Assembly: GCA_946406115.1 (NCBI GenBank)
Contig: OX291540.1
Location: 8,552,563-8,616,562, forward strand
Reading direction: 5' to 3'
DNA length: 64,000 nt
Source of the DNA: Apoda limacodes
Taxonomy: Eukaryota > Arthropoda > Insecta > Lepidoptera > Limacodidae
Position numbers and translations under genes: made by a program. The notes beneath the pieces were generated by a model. The model did no database searches. It worked only from the letters and a program-made list of their open reading frames with translations, and was not told where the DNA came from. Shown piece by piece: positions 1 through 11,342 of this stretch; within the stretch, counting starts at the first letter, position 1, and each line of letters begins with the position of its first letter.

Positions 1-238
1 TTTTATTATTCAATATTAATATTGTTATTATTATATTATTATTTATTCCCATCTTCTACATATTTGTTCTAAATGAAAGAAGTTCAATGAAGGTTTATAG
101 ATCTAGGTTTATTTTTAGAAATATTTTTGTTGTTTTTGAAGGAACCTTAAAAAAATAAAATGAAACTATTTACAGTTTCAACTTAATCTCAGTTACTCAG
201 AACTCAGAAGTTACTTATAATTTTGGATAAATCACACA
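1..238. other. AT-rich non-coding sequence
   Basis: Only AT-rich sequence with short poly-A and poly-T runs is visible. I see no open frame, repeat or RNA gene. Confidence 0.6.
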
Positions 239-465
239 GCACCGTCCGTTCCTTAACCAAACAAGGATTGTTATACGAATACCAGACAACGGATACCAAA
301 CACAAATACATGTATATTCTTTATTTAGTAAATAAATTTATATTATAAAACACCCAGTCTCAAAACAAACACCAATATAAATGTTTGTCATGTGCGGTAA
401 TCGTACCCACGCCTCTAGTTCAGCAGGCAGGTCATTACCTACTGAGCCACAGACGCAGTTTGGTA
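239..465 (-). mobile_element. tRNA-derived SINE copy
   Basis: Read on the minus strand, the head carries a Pol III A box (TGGCTCAGTAGG, 449-438) and a degraded B box (GGTACGATTACC, 407-396), spaced as in a tRNA-derived SINE. The body continues with TTGGTGTTTGTTTTGAGACT and ends near GGTATCCGTTGTCTGGTATT. The tail end matches a second copy at about 26.62 kb (shared block CCAGACAACGGATAC), which shows it is dispersed. The damaged B box suggests an old, inactive copy. The family name is not known to me; the host range is inferred to be Lepidoptera. Confidence 0.6.
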
Positions 466-2700
466 CAATTTTTGTCATTAAGCCTCAAACGAGTTCGCCT
501 TAAGCTCTTTTGAATTTCCCCTTCGTTCAAAGCCTCGTAAAAAAGTAAAAACTAGTGGTTAGCAATTTTCACATTATGTATTTTTTGCTACAGATAGACA
601 TTTTTACAGAAAGTGGCGGTTTTTAACATTAATGCTATCTAGAACCGCCAGATATATTCTAGAAGTTTCTTATTTAGAGGTTTATTCTAAAACGTTCTAC
701 AACTACAACAACGTTTAAGGCTATGGCATACCCTAGCAAAAGCGTGCCGTGTTTTGATAGTCAAATTATTATAATATAAGCAAATCCACTTAATTAAGGT
801 TTGAATCTTATATTTTTTCACGTCAAAAAGTGAACACAGAACTAGCAAATTTGATCAAATTCTTGCAAACTTAACTCGTTTGGATATGCCATCACCTTTA
901 ATATAAAACTCAGAGTCTTCATTAGATTCTTATTATTTTGTCTTTGTTATCCCATAATAACTCAACATATAGGTTAAATTGCGTCAGTCCAACGACCACT
1001 GATCGATGTAAATTACAAAAGAATGCATGTCCTGTCCCCATTAGCATATAAATATACGACCTCACGTGAACTGTCATCGGCTACGACACTAGTGGTAGAT
1101 CTTTGACGAAGAACAGAACAAGACTAACTACTATTTGGAGAGTCAAATTGTAGTAAAAATCTCTAAACTGTAGCAACCACAACACAACTTGAAAATTACT
1201 ACATACATCTATCATTCGTGTAATCGGGCATTGTAAATATATATGATGTAAAGTAAATACCATTCCCTATTCAATTCCACAATGGCTAACGGAATTTGTG
1301 TAAAATTTGGTACAGAAATAATTTGTTACAGTGATTTGTTCATAAGGACGATTGTTAATGATAGAAACTTTTCAGGAGAATAAGTTTATCGACGGGCAAC
1401 ACCGTAGGACAGTTACTACCTAATACGTTAAGATGAATAACAAAGCATTTCATTAAATGTACCTAATAATTACAACCTAGTTATAGGTACGATATGAATC
1501 AATCCAATTTTCTTACAAACTAAGTGCTCTTGACAAAGCATTTGCTATGGATATTGATTTTGAAATCATTCGTATTAGTACAGAAAATACTACTGGTAAA
1601 AATACTTCTAGAAAATTATTGGGATAAAGTGATATGGATTGCGATTACGCTGCTTGTTGTTATAAAATATGCAATTAAACAAAAAAATATAACTTCTTAA
1701 AAACTCTTGAACAAAAATCAGGTTAACACCCCAATATACTCATATAAAAGCTAAATTCTCACTGACCTGTTAATTGTTCAAGAAAGTTATTTAAACTCCT
1801 ATCCGGCAACATCTATAGACGTTTGAAAGTTACTTTACAAAGATCCGATGGTAAATTGATGGCACCACAATATTCGTTGAGGATATAATTGATGGAAACT
1901 GTGGGAGGAACATCGTTACACCAAGAGGGGATAATATATCACTACGGGCAATAGTAAATAGTTATGCGATAGCAATAAAAAAATGTATAGAGAAAAGAAA
2001 GGAGTAGGCATTGTGACCGGCGAGGGCGAAAATCGCTAAGTCTTATTATTTAATAAGCTTTTAGACATGGAATTGAACATTGAATTTATCCTGTTTCGAA
2101 ATCAATCCTGTTGTATTTGGATAATGCGAAATCCAAATAATAAATGTTACCATAGATAAAAAAGAATTGGTTTTACTCGATTTATTATCCTATACCTTTA
2201 TACCTATTATTTTTAAATTAGAATATTCAAATCATATTTTTTATTTACGCATTATATCTATAAAAACTTTTTCTCTTCTTATAATGTTTAAAATACTGTA
2301 TTAAAATATATTTAAATAATTTACAGTTTTATTTTAAATAAATCCAAACATATCCTTTTATCTTAACCATAAAAAATAAGAGGCAAATATTTTTTAAATT
2401 ATAAAAAAAAAACACCTTAATATTATGTTTATATGACTCATACTTGATCATTGTCATCAAACTATTATTTATTGTATGGTGTTGATTTTATTACATGATC
2501 TTTTGTCTCGAATGCTTTACCGAAATATTGATATAAGTTAATAATAAGTAAGTAGGAACATAAAAATATGTAATATATCAGTTATATTATTTTTTATATG
2601 AAAACGCATAGAATTTAGATCAGATTAGATTTGTAGGCATAAAGCTTAGCTCGGACAGTAATTGTAATTTATAACCAAAACGTTAGAGAAATTCGGCAAT
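466..2700. other. Non-coding AT-rich stretch
   Basis: No gene is supported here. A small inverted repeat with 8-bp arms lies at 614-621 and 643-650 (TGGCGGTT / AACCGCCA). A 60-codon minus-strand ORF at 1081-1263 is hydrophobic and AT-rich, and I treat it as chance. Poly-A/T-rich sequence dominates 2.1-2.7 kb. Confidence 0.5.
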
Positions 2701-2770
2701 AAAAAACTATAAAAAAAACAAGTCATTAGTGCAAGTGTAGAGTCTCCACTTCTTCTCTGTGCTCATCCGA

Positions 2771-2923
2771 ATGTCTTCATCTAAGGCCGTGACCGCACTT
2801 GACCCGCCTGTGTCGACCAGTTCGAGTTCCCGAGATAGCTCCGGCCGAATAACTGAGCCAGTCAGCGATATCAGCGAAATTACAAATACTCTGCATTTTT
2901 TTCTCTTTTTTTTTATTAATTAG
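2771..2923 (+). CDS. Candidate N-terminal coding exon, Ser-rich, 50 codons
   Basis: A GC-richer island of about 110 bp sits in AT-rich sequence. It opens with an ATG at 2771 in the frame MSSSKAVTALDPP, continues Ser/Thr-rich (VSTSSSSRDSSGRITEPVSD), then runs into a poly-T tract and a TAG at 2921-2923. The composition looks like a disordered protein N-terminus. A TATAAAA lies at 2708-2714, about 60 bp before the ATG. I see no consensus GT donor at the end of the island, so a spliced structure is not shown. The minus strand is also open across the island. It may be a first exon, a retrocopy fragment or chance. Product unknown. Confidence 0.2.
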   Translation: MSSSKAVTALDPPVSTSSSSRDSSGRITEPVSDISEITNTLHFFLFFFIN

Positions 2924-3390
2924 GCACAAGGTTCCTAACCTTTCCATCTTACACATTTCTCCTACCCATTTGTGGAGAAACCATCTTTAAGGTTAATTTT
3001 AAATTTTTTAAAAAATAAATAAACATAAATAGAAAATATTATATAAATCTTATATATACATATAATTCTTTAATGAAAACATAATATAAATCTTATCTTT
3101 GTCTTAATCATCACTAAGCATTAATCATACACAAAAATCATAGCAAAGACACAGTTCCGCTTACCTATTCATTCAATTCCTGCCTCCTGTCAAATCTTTG
3201 GACTATGTCTATATGCTATTAAGATTAAAACATTCAATATTCATACCAAATATTAAAAATCAAATTTGACCATCTTTTCGATATCGGATCGTATTTTAAA
3301 TTGGCATGCACTTCGCACACACAACCACTTAGTCCACGCACAATACGATATAACAATCTGTCCCATACTTATTTATATACAATTTTGCAT
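2924..3390. other. Non-coding AT-rich stretch
   Basis: A poly-T tract at about 2899-2912 is followed by A/T-rich sequence. No gene or repeat is recognised. Confidence 0.5.
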
Positions 3391-3826
3391 TTAAAAGGTT
3401 TTTTCACTTTTATTGTATGCACTTGAAATACGGGTTGATGAGGATTCCCCTTCCGCATAATGTGGCAGTTCCTCAGTTTTTTGGGATTCCGCATCCATTT
3501 TCTCTTTTTCCTCCAATTAGTTTATTAATTATTTTTCCACTTCCGCTTTCTCATTCTGAAAAGGAATTTATGAAGAGTGTCATAACATTACTTTGCTTCA
3601 CGCATAAAATCTCTCGTCTTTTGTACGCTGCATATTTAAAAGTTTTTAAAGCCAAAAAGATAGAAATAACTCGCTTATCATTTAAGATTCCTTTCTTCCA
3701 CATCCTCTTCCTTATCCTTATATCAAATCCTTATCCTCCCTCCATATCAGCAACGAATATTTCTAATTCTTCCTCATCCGCATCCTCTTTCACATAACTG
3801 CCCAAAATATTAATACCTAAATGTGC
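3391..3826 (-). pseudogene. Possible decayed coding sequence, unknown family
   Basis: On the minus strand, 3826-3731 is open and reads an acidic stretch (YVKEDADEEELEIFVADMEG) before a TAA. The same frame then stays open for about 56 codons. In another frame, 3516-3391 is open with a polar, coding-like composition (KMDAESQKTEELPHYAEGES ... KSEKTF, stop). This looks like a gene broken by stops and a frameshift. The plus strand also has a 126-codon ORF (3417-3797) over the same bases; its Pro/Phe/Ile/Leu-rich composition looks like an antisense shadow. I recognise no domain. Chance open frames in low-complexity DNA remain possible. Confidence 0.2.
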
Positions 3827-5638
3827 TCAACCATACAACAACTAGTACACACACTTATACTTAGAAAAAAAAAACATTAATTACTCACTTCTATTTTATT
3901 TATAAATGATGTAAAATTCAATAAAATAATAATGGAAAAATTTAATTGAAGAATACTTGAATATTGATAACTCATTAATGATAATATTAAAAGAAATGAA
4001 ATTGTAATGGCAAACACTTTGTATTCTGTTAATATTAAACATGTAACGTTAATTGAGTGTCAGAAAACACAGCGCATTACCATTAACTGTCTAAAATATT
4101 ATAATATTAGTTGTAAATTGATATGCGTACTATTACCTTATTGCTACACGTACCTTGGTAATTTTATTTAGAATATATTGTTCATTAAATTTTTTTATTA
4201 AAGTATAATTAGTAGAGATACTTCTCTTATAACATTGTAAGTAGGTAAATAACAATATGATGTATATATTTATTTATAGAGACAGTTAGCCTATCCCAGT
4301 ATTCCAGCCACCTTGGTACCACATATTTGTACGTACAAGAACACATATTTGTTAAAAACAAATTTATCAACATATTTCAATTTGATTCGTAGACTACTTA
4401 TAACAAAATACAAATTTAATCGTAAATTCTGAACCATTTCTTTATGACTTTATTGTACTGGATTTTTTTTTAAAAAAAACGGCCAATTGCTTTTCGTATA
4501 CGCATTAAGTTAGGATACGAAAAGTAATGCGGTTTTCACGGTTGCTTTGATTCAGGTTTATTTTAAAATAATGTGTAAATTATTATTATTACTTTCGTCG
4601 TCGTCTAGAAGACAGTTTTAGGCTAAGATATTTTAAGTTAAGGCGCGGCAAGGCTTACTTAACTTAAAGTGGTTACTTGTATATACAATTAGACATGCGA
4701 TTAAACCTAAACTTAAACACGACATCCACGCAGACAGTGTCACAGGCAACAGTTAGTTACTAATAAAATTGTTAGTATAATACATGGATCTACTCGCTGA
4801 ACTGTAATGGCTCAATATACTTCATTTGGATCAATAGAGATTGCGTGGACCCAGTCAAAGTCGACGACCGCTCGAGCCTTTACACCAAGAACAACCAGTG
4901 TTTTAGACCATTCTGATCAATGATATAGGTAGGTACTATGCTATAGATTTCTTGATTTTATTGCAGTTATGGCTCGAAGCTTTCAACATATGGATGGAAT
5001 TATCTTTTAACTTACAATAATACAATTTAATTGACAATAAACTGGTTATTTGTATTATATACATAAAACTTATTTAACTTTCGGACTGATTTGTAGTGTT
5101 AAGTTACAATAATTGGGTACCAAGCAGTTTAAAATATTGGACTTTTTATGTTAGTTTTTGTACTTACATACTTTATAGTATAGAGATTATATTATATATT
5201 CTAAGGGAGATTAAATTACCTAACCTACTAGTAAATTTTATAGAAATGTGTTATTTAAAAAAAAGTGTATCCATCAGCCATGTGAGACGAATTAAAGTAA
5301 ATAACATAATGAAACTATACTTAAAGGTAGTGACTTAGAATTTTGTTGTATCTACGAAAAACAGATTATTTTAAGATTTATATAAGTAAATCTAAGAACT
5401 CCTGTAAGTTCAGGATCTGCTGATTTTTTTTTCCGCAACTCATTGTGGGGGGTGTCGTTAAACAGGTCTTGAAAATATTTCTGTGGTGCGTTTGGTTTTG
5501 AAAATCTTTTTTTAAAAATTGATCTAATCATTTAATATGAACGACTAACAAATGTACAAGTTGATTATTTCCTCTATGATTTCTCTACTCTGTGGCATCG
5601 ATTGTGCGATACAAACAAATCATAATTTTATCTGTTCG
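3827..5638. other. Non-coding AT-rich stretch with small hairpin
   Basis: A 14-nt stem with one mismatch lies at 4486-4499 and 4515-4528 (ATTGCTTTTCGTAT / ATACGAAAAGTAAT). An 80-codon plus-strand ORF (5096-5338) is AT-driven and shows no recognisable feature. No gene is supported. Confidence 0.5.
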
Positions 5639-5752
5639 TGATCATCTCCGATCGGGCCGCATCGAGTCTTCGGGGCGGTTCGTGAAACTTCGGCACAGAT
5701 CGTGAAAGGCAAAGTTATTATGGCGTTAAGAAATTATTGGTGTTTGTCGGAT
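5639..5752 (+). CDS. Candidate first exon: 5'UTR, ATG and consensus splice donor
   Basis: A GC-rich leader of about 80 bp, unlike its surroundings, precedes an ATG at 5720. The frame reads MALRNYWCLSD and after 11 codons meets GTAAGT at 5753, a consensus insect 5' splice site that falls on a codon boundary. The leader has no clear TATA box. CpG-rich, TATA-less first exons are common for insect housekeeping genes, but that is general knowledge and not shown here. I cannot identify the next exon, which could lie beyond a long intron. The 11-residue peptide matches nothing I know. Confidence 0.3.
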
Positions 5753-7299
5753 GTAAGTTTAATGTCTCTATTCCGTATGAAGTTCTTGTAATTAATTTTG
5801 TATTATACTTACCTAAGGTGGTATATCTATTTTTGCTTATGTAGACTTAAGTAACTAAGTTAACGTTATAATGATCCCAATAAATTACGAAAAGAGATGC
5901 TTATAGTCCTAGGTGTACGCAAAAAGTACCTGTGTGCCAAATGGCTAGACTCTACATCGATTTGCGATTTTCGAGCGAATTTGCCGTTGTACACCTGCCA
6001 CTATTAACTGGCTATGGTTTTTACCTACGGAATTGTTAACAAATTTTTATCCCCAGTTTCCACAAGGGAATATTTTTCTATAAAACAATGAAACATCTCT
6101 ATTAAAGTTTTCAACCTAAACCTAAATTTTAGAAAACATTTAGAAGTATTTACAGCTGTATTACTTGAACTTAAAGTTCAATTTCCTTTTTTAAAGTCCT
6201 TTCTAAAAGTCTTGAATCGTCTTAGGGTTCTGTGATTATCTTTAGTGCCAAATATATTCTAGAGTAAGAAACCCAAAGAATTATATTCATTCTTGGCAGC
6301 CAGTTTCGATTTTCAAAACAAGCGATGACACGACTTCGTTTTACCGATAACGTCATTGTTTCGCTCAGTGTGGCAGGTCGCGCCATCCCATTTTACCAAA
6401 TCTCAGATACGTTGATTCCATCAAATTCTTGCCAAAAAAGTTGGTCAACATGCCAACATGACAATCGAAATTGGTACGAGATTTGGAATTCAAGTTCTTA
6501 TTGAGTCAACCATTATAATGAAACTGTATAGAGAGTCCACATCTTCCGCACAGGGAGCTTATTGGGAACAGTTTTGATTACAGCCAGACTCTAGAATTCA
6601 GGAGAAAAATGTGTGCAAGCTTACCTCTCGAGACCCGAGAAAGTACTTGCATATCATTATATATACATTTTCCTCTCAAATTCCAGTCTGTCCTAGGTAC
6701 TCGAGACGGCTGTTTATTTTAAGCTTCCAGGGTAGTTGTTGATAAAACTTGGCATAAAAGGAATCAATGCGGGTAAAAATTAAAGGGGATTTAATGAAAT
6801 TTCCAAATCAAAGTCATGGGCAAAGCTAAAAAAATAAAGATAAGAAATAAAGATATAAAAGCCTAGTATGATCGCTTTGCAAAACACCCGCCTATAGAAA
6901 TGATTTTTGTGTTTTTCAGGAGCACAATAACAGGCAAGTTTTTCAAACTTTATTTCTAACGTTAAAAACTTACACCCATTGTGTACGCTGCCATATACAA
7001 GGAACCCTAGTTTCAAGATGCTGTCCTTCCGTTGTTATTTTTTAAAAATTTAAAGATATTAAAACTATGGCGCCCAAATTTAGTACACGTAACGACAAAT
7101 CTAGTTATTTAATACGCGTAAAGACAAATTATATATAAATACTTGATATTAAAACATAAATCAATATTTTGAAAGCCAAAACTAAGTGTAGCTTAGCTTC
7201 TCCTAAAATAACAAATAAATGTAATGTATCTAGTATGATTGATAAAAAGTGTAGCTTCCCTTTATCATTTAATGCAGAAATGAAACAAAATCTAATTAC
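5753..7299. other. Non-coding stretch (intronic if the 5.72-kb exon is real)
   Basis: AT-rich with a few GC-richer patches near 6.35-6.45 kb. A 78-codon minus-strand ORF (6780-7016) has no recognisable features. No gene, repeat or RNA is supported. Confidence 0.45.
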
Positions 7300-7701
7300 C
7301 TAATCGAGTGAATTACGGAACCAATAAATAAGGAATTTAATATCATTATTAGATTTTATATACCGACTGTTTTTCAAATGCTCCAGTTTAGAAATATTCA
7401 TCTTGTGGCAATTCTGGGTTCGGATCGTATTGTTAAAGATGATGAATCCACTGTTGGAGTAATCCAGAATACTAAAACGGATACTAAAATTACTAATAAA
7501 ACTAACACGACTTACTAGAGTCAAATAGTATCCGAAACACAGCCGAAAAAGAACAGCTACGAACTCTACACTAAGCATGGCCCGAAATGCTCCTGACCGA
7601 TTATTATAAACAAATAGAATAGAAGATCGGTGTACCTTTACTTTCAAATTGTTTCGTAAAGGATAGGAACTTTCTAATACCGCAAAGACAAGTGAATACA
7701 A
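7300..7701. other. Region open on both strands, no recognised product
   Basis: The minus strand has a 133-codon ORF (MYSLVFAVLESSYPLRNN...), one of the longest unassigned frames in the window. It is hydrophobic and Ser/Phe-rich, as antisense shadows often are. The plus strand is open without an ATG for 69 codons at 7312-7518 and reads a more protein-like sequence (FQMLQFRNIHLVAILGSDRI, then VKDDESTVGVIQNTKTD). After a TAG it continues SQIVSETQPKKNSYELYTKH. Either could be a decayed gene. I recognise no family and cannot choose a strand with confidence. Confidence 0.2.
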
Positions 7702-8797
7702 ACCCTACATTTGGGCTGTAATAAAGCCCGGTATTCACGGGTAAATCAATACAGTTGTTGAAATAATTAATAAAGAACTTCAAACCACAGTATTACATTT
7801 ATCTGTAAAAAACTCACCCTAAGTAGGGTTTTAAACGCCGCGCCACCCATTTATTATAAAAATAAAATACGCGTAACCATCGCCACTTCAACAACTCTTA
7901 ATTACAAATAACAATAGTTTTATAGTAACCTGCATGATTTCTCAATTTCAAAATTTCTCAATCGCATTAAAATTTTGAAATGGAAATTGAATTCAAGAGT
8001 AAAGCATGGTAACAATCGCTTGCAGATGAGTTATGATAAAGGTAATATAAATAACTTACCTCGCAAAACTGAAAAAAAAAAATATACAGTGTAATTAAAG
8101 TGACTACAAAATTCGCTTGCTGGTAATCTTAATATTATTTATATCTCCTAATGTATGTATGTTAGCTCATGTAAGGCAGTGGCGGACTCGGTTTTACATT
8201 ATTATTTAATAATTGACCTGATATCGTTTTGGCAATTTTTTATATATTCCTTGATATATAAAATATAAAGGAAAATTCAAAATTTTTATACATAGCCTAA
8301 TTAAGCCCAGTATTGTATAGGATGACTATAGGCATTTAATAGAATGCCTAAATTTTATGCTTTGCCGGTGACATGTATACTTTCCGGGTTATTATAACAT
8401 TTAAGGGGGCGGGACACAGCTAGTAAATGCTTATATAAAGGTAGGTAACTAAAGGAATATATATATATATATATAAATTTTAATATAAAATTATAAATCT
8501 GTTTAAAAAATTAAAACTTCCTTACAATAAAGTTGAATCCCGCAGAATAAATGCAATCGAAGCTTAGAATATCTGAGTTTAGGAATCAGTAAGAAGCAAG
8601 ACAGAATGATCAATTCTGGGGCTTATAAAATTAATGAGGGGTAGTTATAGACTTAATCAGTCAGTTAAAGATATTTTTGTTTAGTTTGAGGATTACTCAG
8701 ATACCTAGTTATAATACACTTAGGACAGGCAAGGAATTAATGTTCAATTAATTTTATGTCGGTTTTGAATGTCTGTTTAAAATAACACAAAGAGTCT
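7702..8797. other. Non-coding stretch with (TA)n run
   Basis: A (TA)n microsatellite lies at about 8457-8475. The rest is AT-rich with no supported gene. Confidence 0.5.
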
Positions 8798-9035
8798 CCT
8801 TGTTTTTTAGGGCTCCGTAGTAAACAAGGAACCCTTATAGTTTCTCCATGTCTGTCCGCCCGTCTGTCTGTCGATCCGCGGCTTGGCTCAGAGACCATTA
8901 CTACTAGAAAGCTGTAATTTGGCATGGATAAATATAAAATTAGAAAAACAAATTATTATAAATTATATAAATGGTAGTAGGTACGGAACCCTCGGTACCC
9001 GAGTTCGATTCCCACTTGGCCTTTTTATAGGATAG
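8798..9035 (-). mobile_element. Lepidopteran dispersed repeat, 'GGGTTCCGTAC' family, copy 1
   Basis: The block starts with TTTTAGGGCTCCGTAGTAAA and AAGGAACCCTTATAG, has a CTGTC-rich segment (TCTGTCCGCCCGTCTGTCTG), and ends with CGGTACCCGAGTTCGATTCC followed by CACTTGGCC. Reversed, this is the same architecture as the copy at 25.94 kb. From memory this pattern is very common in moth and butterfly genomes. I do not know its transposon class. It is diverged and carries no coding sequence. Confidence 0.6.
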
Positions 9036-9344
9036 GTCTTTTTTTTAAGTTATTTTAATAAGACAAAAAATACTTTCAAATCAAGAAGAATCACCTACCT
9101 ATATAAAAGACATTTGCAAACTGATAGTCATTAGCACATCAAGAATCAGTTTTATAATACTGCTATATATATATTTGAAAGTTGCAGGAACTTAAAAGGG
9201 TGTAGAAGTAAAATACAGTTGCAGTTATAGAAATGAATGTCATAAATAAAAATAAAGCACACTTAGACTGTTGCAGGAATGTGCTAAGTACTTATTTTCT
9301 ATTCAATTTTAATATTAATAACGGCCTAGGAGATTGGGAATCAT
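9036..9344. other. Non-coding AT-rich gap
   Basis: No gene, repeat or RNA is recognised. Confidence 0.5.
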
Positions 9345-9720
9345 CTATACTTTAATGTTATAAATGCGTTAGTGAGTTTGTTTGTTTGTGCTTCCTTCAC
9401 GTAGCAAACGGAGCATCCAATTGAGCTGAAATTGAGTACAGGGATAGTTAAAGAGACGGAGAAGAACATACACCTTATCCCGGATAAATTCAAAAGCTCC
9501 CGCAGGAATAACTATGTATATCCGAATTCCTCCTTGACTAACTAAAGCTATTACATGCAAATTTTCTTACTATTCTTAAAATCAAAGAGTTGTAAGAAAG
9601 AAATTCCATGCCGGTAACCAAATTTACGCAGACGAACCCGCAGGGAAACTCATATTCAAGTATTAATACTGAGTCATAGTTGGTCATTAATTGACCTAAA
9701 TCAAAGAACGAGTGGATACT
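9345..9720 (+). mobile_element. Lepidopteran dispersed repeat, 'TATAAATGCG' family, copy 1
   Basis: It begins TTATAAATGCGTTAGTGAG and continues with TTTGTTTGTGCTTCCTTCAC, CAATTGAGCTGAAATTGAG and CTTATCCCGGATAAATTC, then CCCGCAGGAATAACTATGTA at about 9500-9520. The same sequence order occurs at 17.28 kb and 23.47 kb. Two short minus-strand ORFs in it are by-products. I infer the tail of a non-LTR or similar mobile element; the family is unnamed here. Confidence 0.55.
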
Positions 9721-9879
9721 TCGGGCGCGCCTTGAAACTAGTTTAATCCATTGAAAAATTATTAAACTACCGACGGGAAATGAACACAAGGTTTCCTGAT
9801 GAACTTTGAGGAGATTTAAAAACTGAGCAATGCCCTCGCTTGCTTCAGATATTTTTCAAATATAAGGGTGATAGGCTTC

Positions 9880-10196
9880 AGCCGGACATGTTTACTGTGA
9901 TGTCCGGCTTTTAAATATGCTGATCAACGGCACAGCGTGACCAAATTCTCATAAGAAGGTAGGACTAATTTTTAATTGTTGTGATTAATTTTGTAACAAA
10001 ACTGTAGTTCATTAATAAATAATAATTAATAAACTACTTTAATACCAACTTAACCGATTTTTCTTTATAATAAAAAGTGATGGCTTTAAAAATGTATGGT
10101 TTGGCTCCTTTAAAGAACATTTGGCAGGCTCTTAGGGTAAAATGTCTGGTCTAATACAGCATAAAGTCCGGCTTTTGTATTTTATGGCCTGCAACC
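9880..10196. repeat. Hairpin plus TCCGGCTTT-type repeat remnant
   Basis: A perfect 10-bp inverted repeat with a 10-nt loop lies at 9880-9889 and 9900-9909 (AGCCGGACAT / ATGTCCGGCT). The end of the right arm recurs as AAAGTCCGGCTTTTG at about 10.16 kb. This looks like an old dispersed repeat with a terminal hairpin. The class is unknown. Confidence 0.4.
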
Positions 10197-10928
10197 CTAA
10201 CAGGATATAGATAGCCGAATTAAACAATTTTTTTTTTTATTTGCTTAGGTTATATTTTTGATGAAGCATATTAGGCTCATATGATTTGGGCTTAATTATG
10301 ATAGTACCGCTAGACACTGCCTCCCAGTGATATCTTGCTAGAACGAACGCAAGCTACCAACTGAAAATATCTATTTAGTAGTATTCCTATATAAAAAAAG
10401 TCAGTAAACGTTTAAAAACTTATGAAGTATTCTATAAGGTATATTTTATGGTTAAAATATAATGCCCAAGATTAAATCAATAAATAAATTGTGTTTAACA
10501 TGGGTAAGTATTTCACAATCTACAAGTCAATATTATTTAAGTTTATATTATTTTTCAATTTTATTTCATTTTTGAAGACAGTATGGGCTTTTATAATATT
10601 TGCCTTAAATTCGTATTTGTTTCAATATTAGTTGATATGCACTAAAATAGGCGCTTAGAATTATTTTGTTTTCCTACCCCTTGAACGCGTTTTAGATTGC
10701 GTTGGCTGGAGCAAAACGTGTCATTTTATTACAGATTTCGGACGTACATAATTATATTATAATGAATGCTATCATAATTTTTATCTAACAGATAAATTTA
10801 AAAATAATATAACTTGATATACAAAATGTATAATTAAATGTTAGTATTTATATTGCATACTTTTTTAAATAATAAATAATTACTGGTATATAAATTAAAT
10901 TATTGAATACAATAAATTTATATTTGAG
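10197..10928. other. Non-coding AT-rich stretch
   Basis: No gene or recognised repeat is seen. Confidence 0.5.
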
Positions 10929-11342
10929 CTAAATACCAATACATCGAAACCCATACACAACATAAAAATTCATAGAACATTCTGAGGACACAGTAACAAA
11001 TAAAAATTCCTGTGATTTCCAGGAAAAACGAAAAACGTGACTGTACTGCCACTCCGGCGGACTCCCCGCAGACGTCGCAAGGATTTCTTTGTTTTTAATA
11101 CAAAAAGTCAGCCCCTTCTCATTCTGAACGAAGCAGGTACCAACAAAATGTTGTTCGGGACACATGTTGAAAGCCTTTGCGCTTTTTCTAAGCCAAAACT
11201 TGTCACTTTTGTCAAGGAAGCAAGTTTCTGTAGGTCGTTGAAAATATTTCGAACATGTTGCGTAGTTTTAAAGGATTACCTACAGCCTTTTTGCAAAACG
11301 TCCAAAATGGACTATTTTTTTTATCGCTGGCATAATGTTTAA
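10929..11342. other. Overlapping unassigned ORFs on both strands
   Basis: A 101-codon plus-strand ORF (11037-11342, starting MTVLPLRRTPRRRRKDFF) and a 78-codon minus-strand ORF (10929-11165, containing SAGSPPEWQYSHVFRFSW) overlap in a patch that is GC-richer than its surroundings. Neither shows a domain, signal peptide or splice context that I recognise. It may be an old repeat or a gene fragment. I do not assign a product. Confidence 0.2.

Noticed and set aside
3417..3797. 126-codon plus-strand ORF as a gene
   Set aside because: Pro/Phe/Ile/Leu-rich with no recognised feature. The opposite strand has the more protein-like composition.
8737..8925. Minus-strand 62-codon ORF (containing SRGSTDRRADRHGETIRVPC)
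   Set aside because: It lies entirely in the GGGTTCCGTAC-family repeat, which gives such ORFs wherever it occurs.
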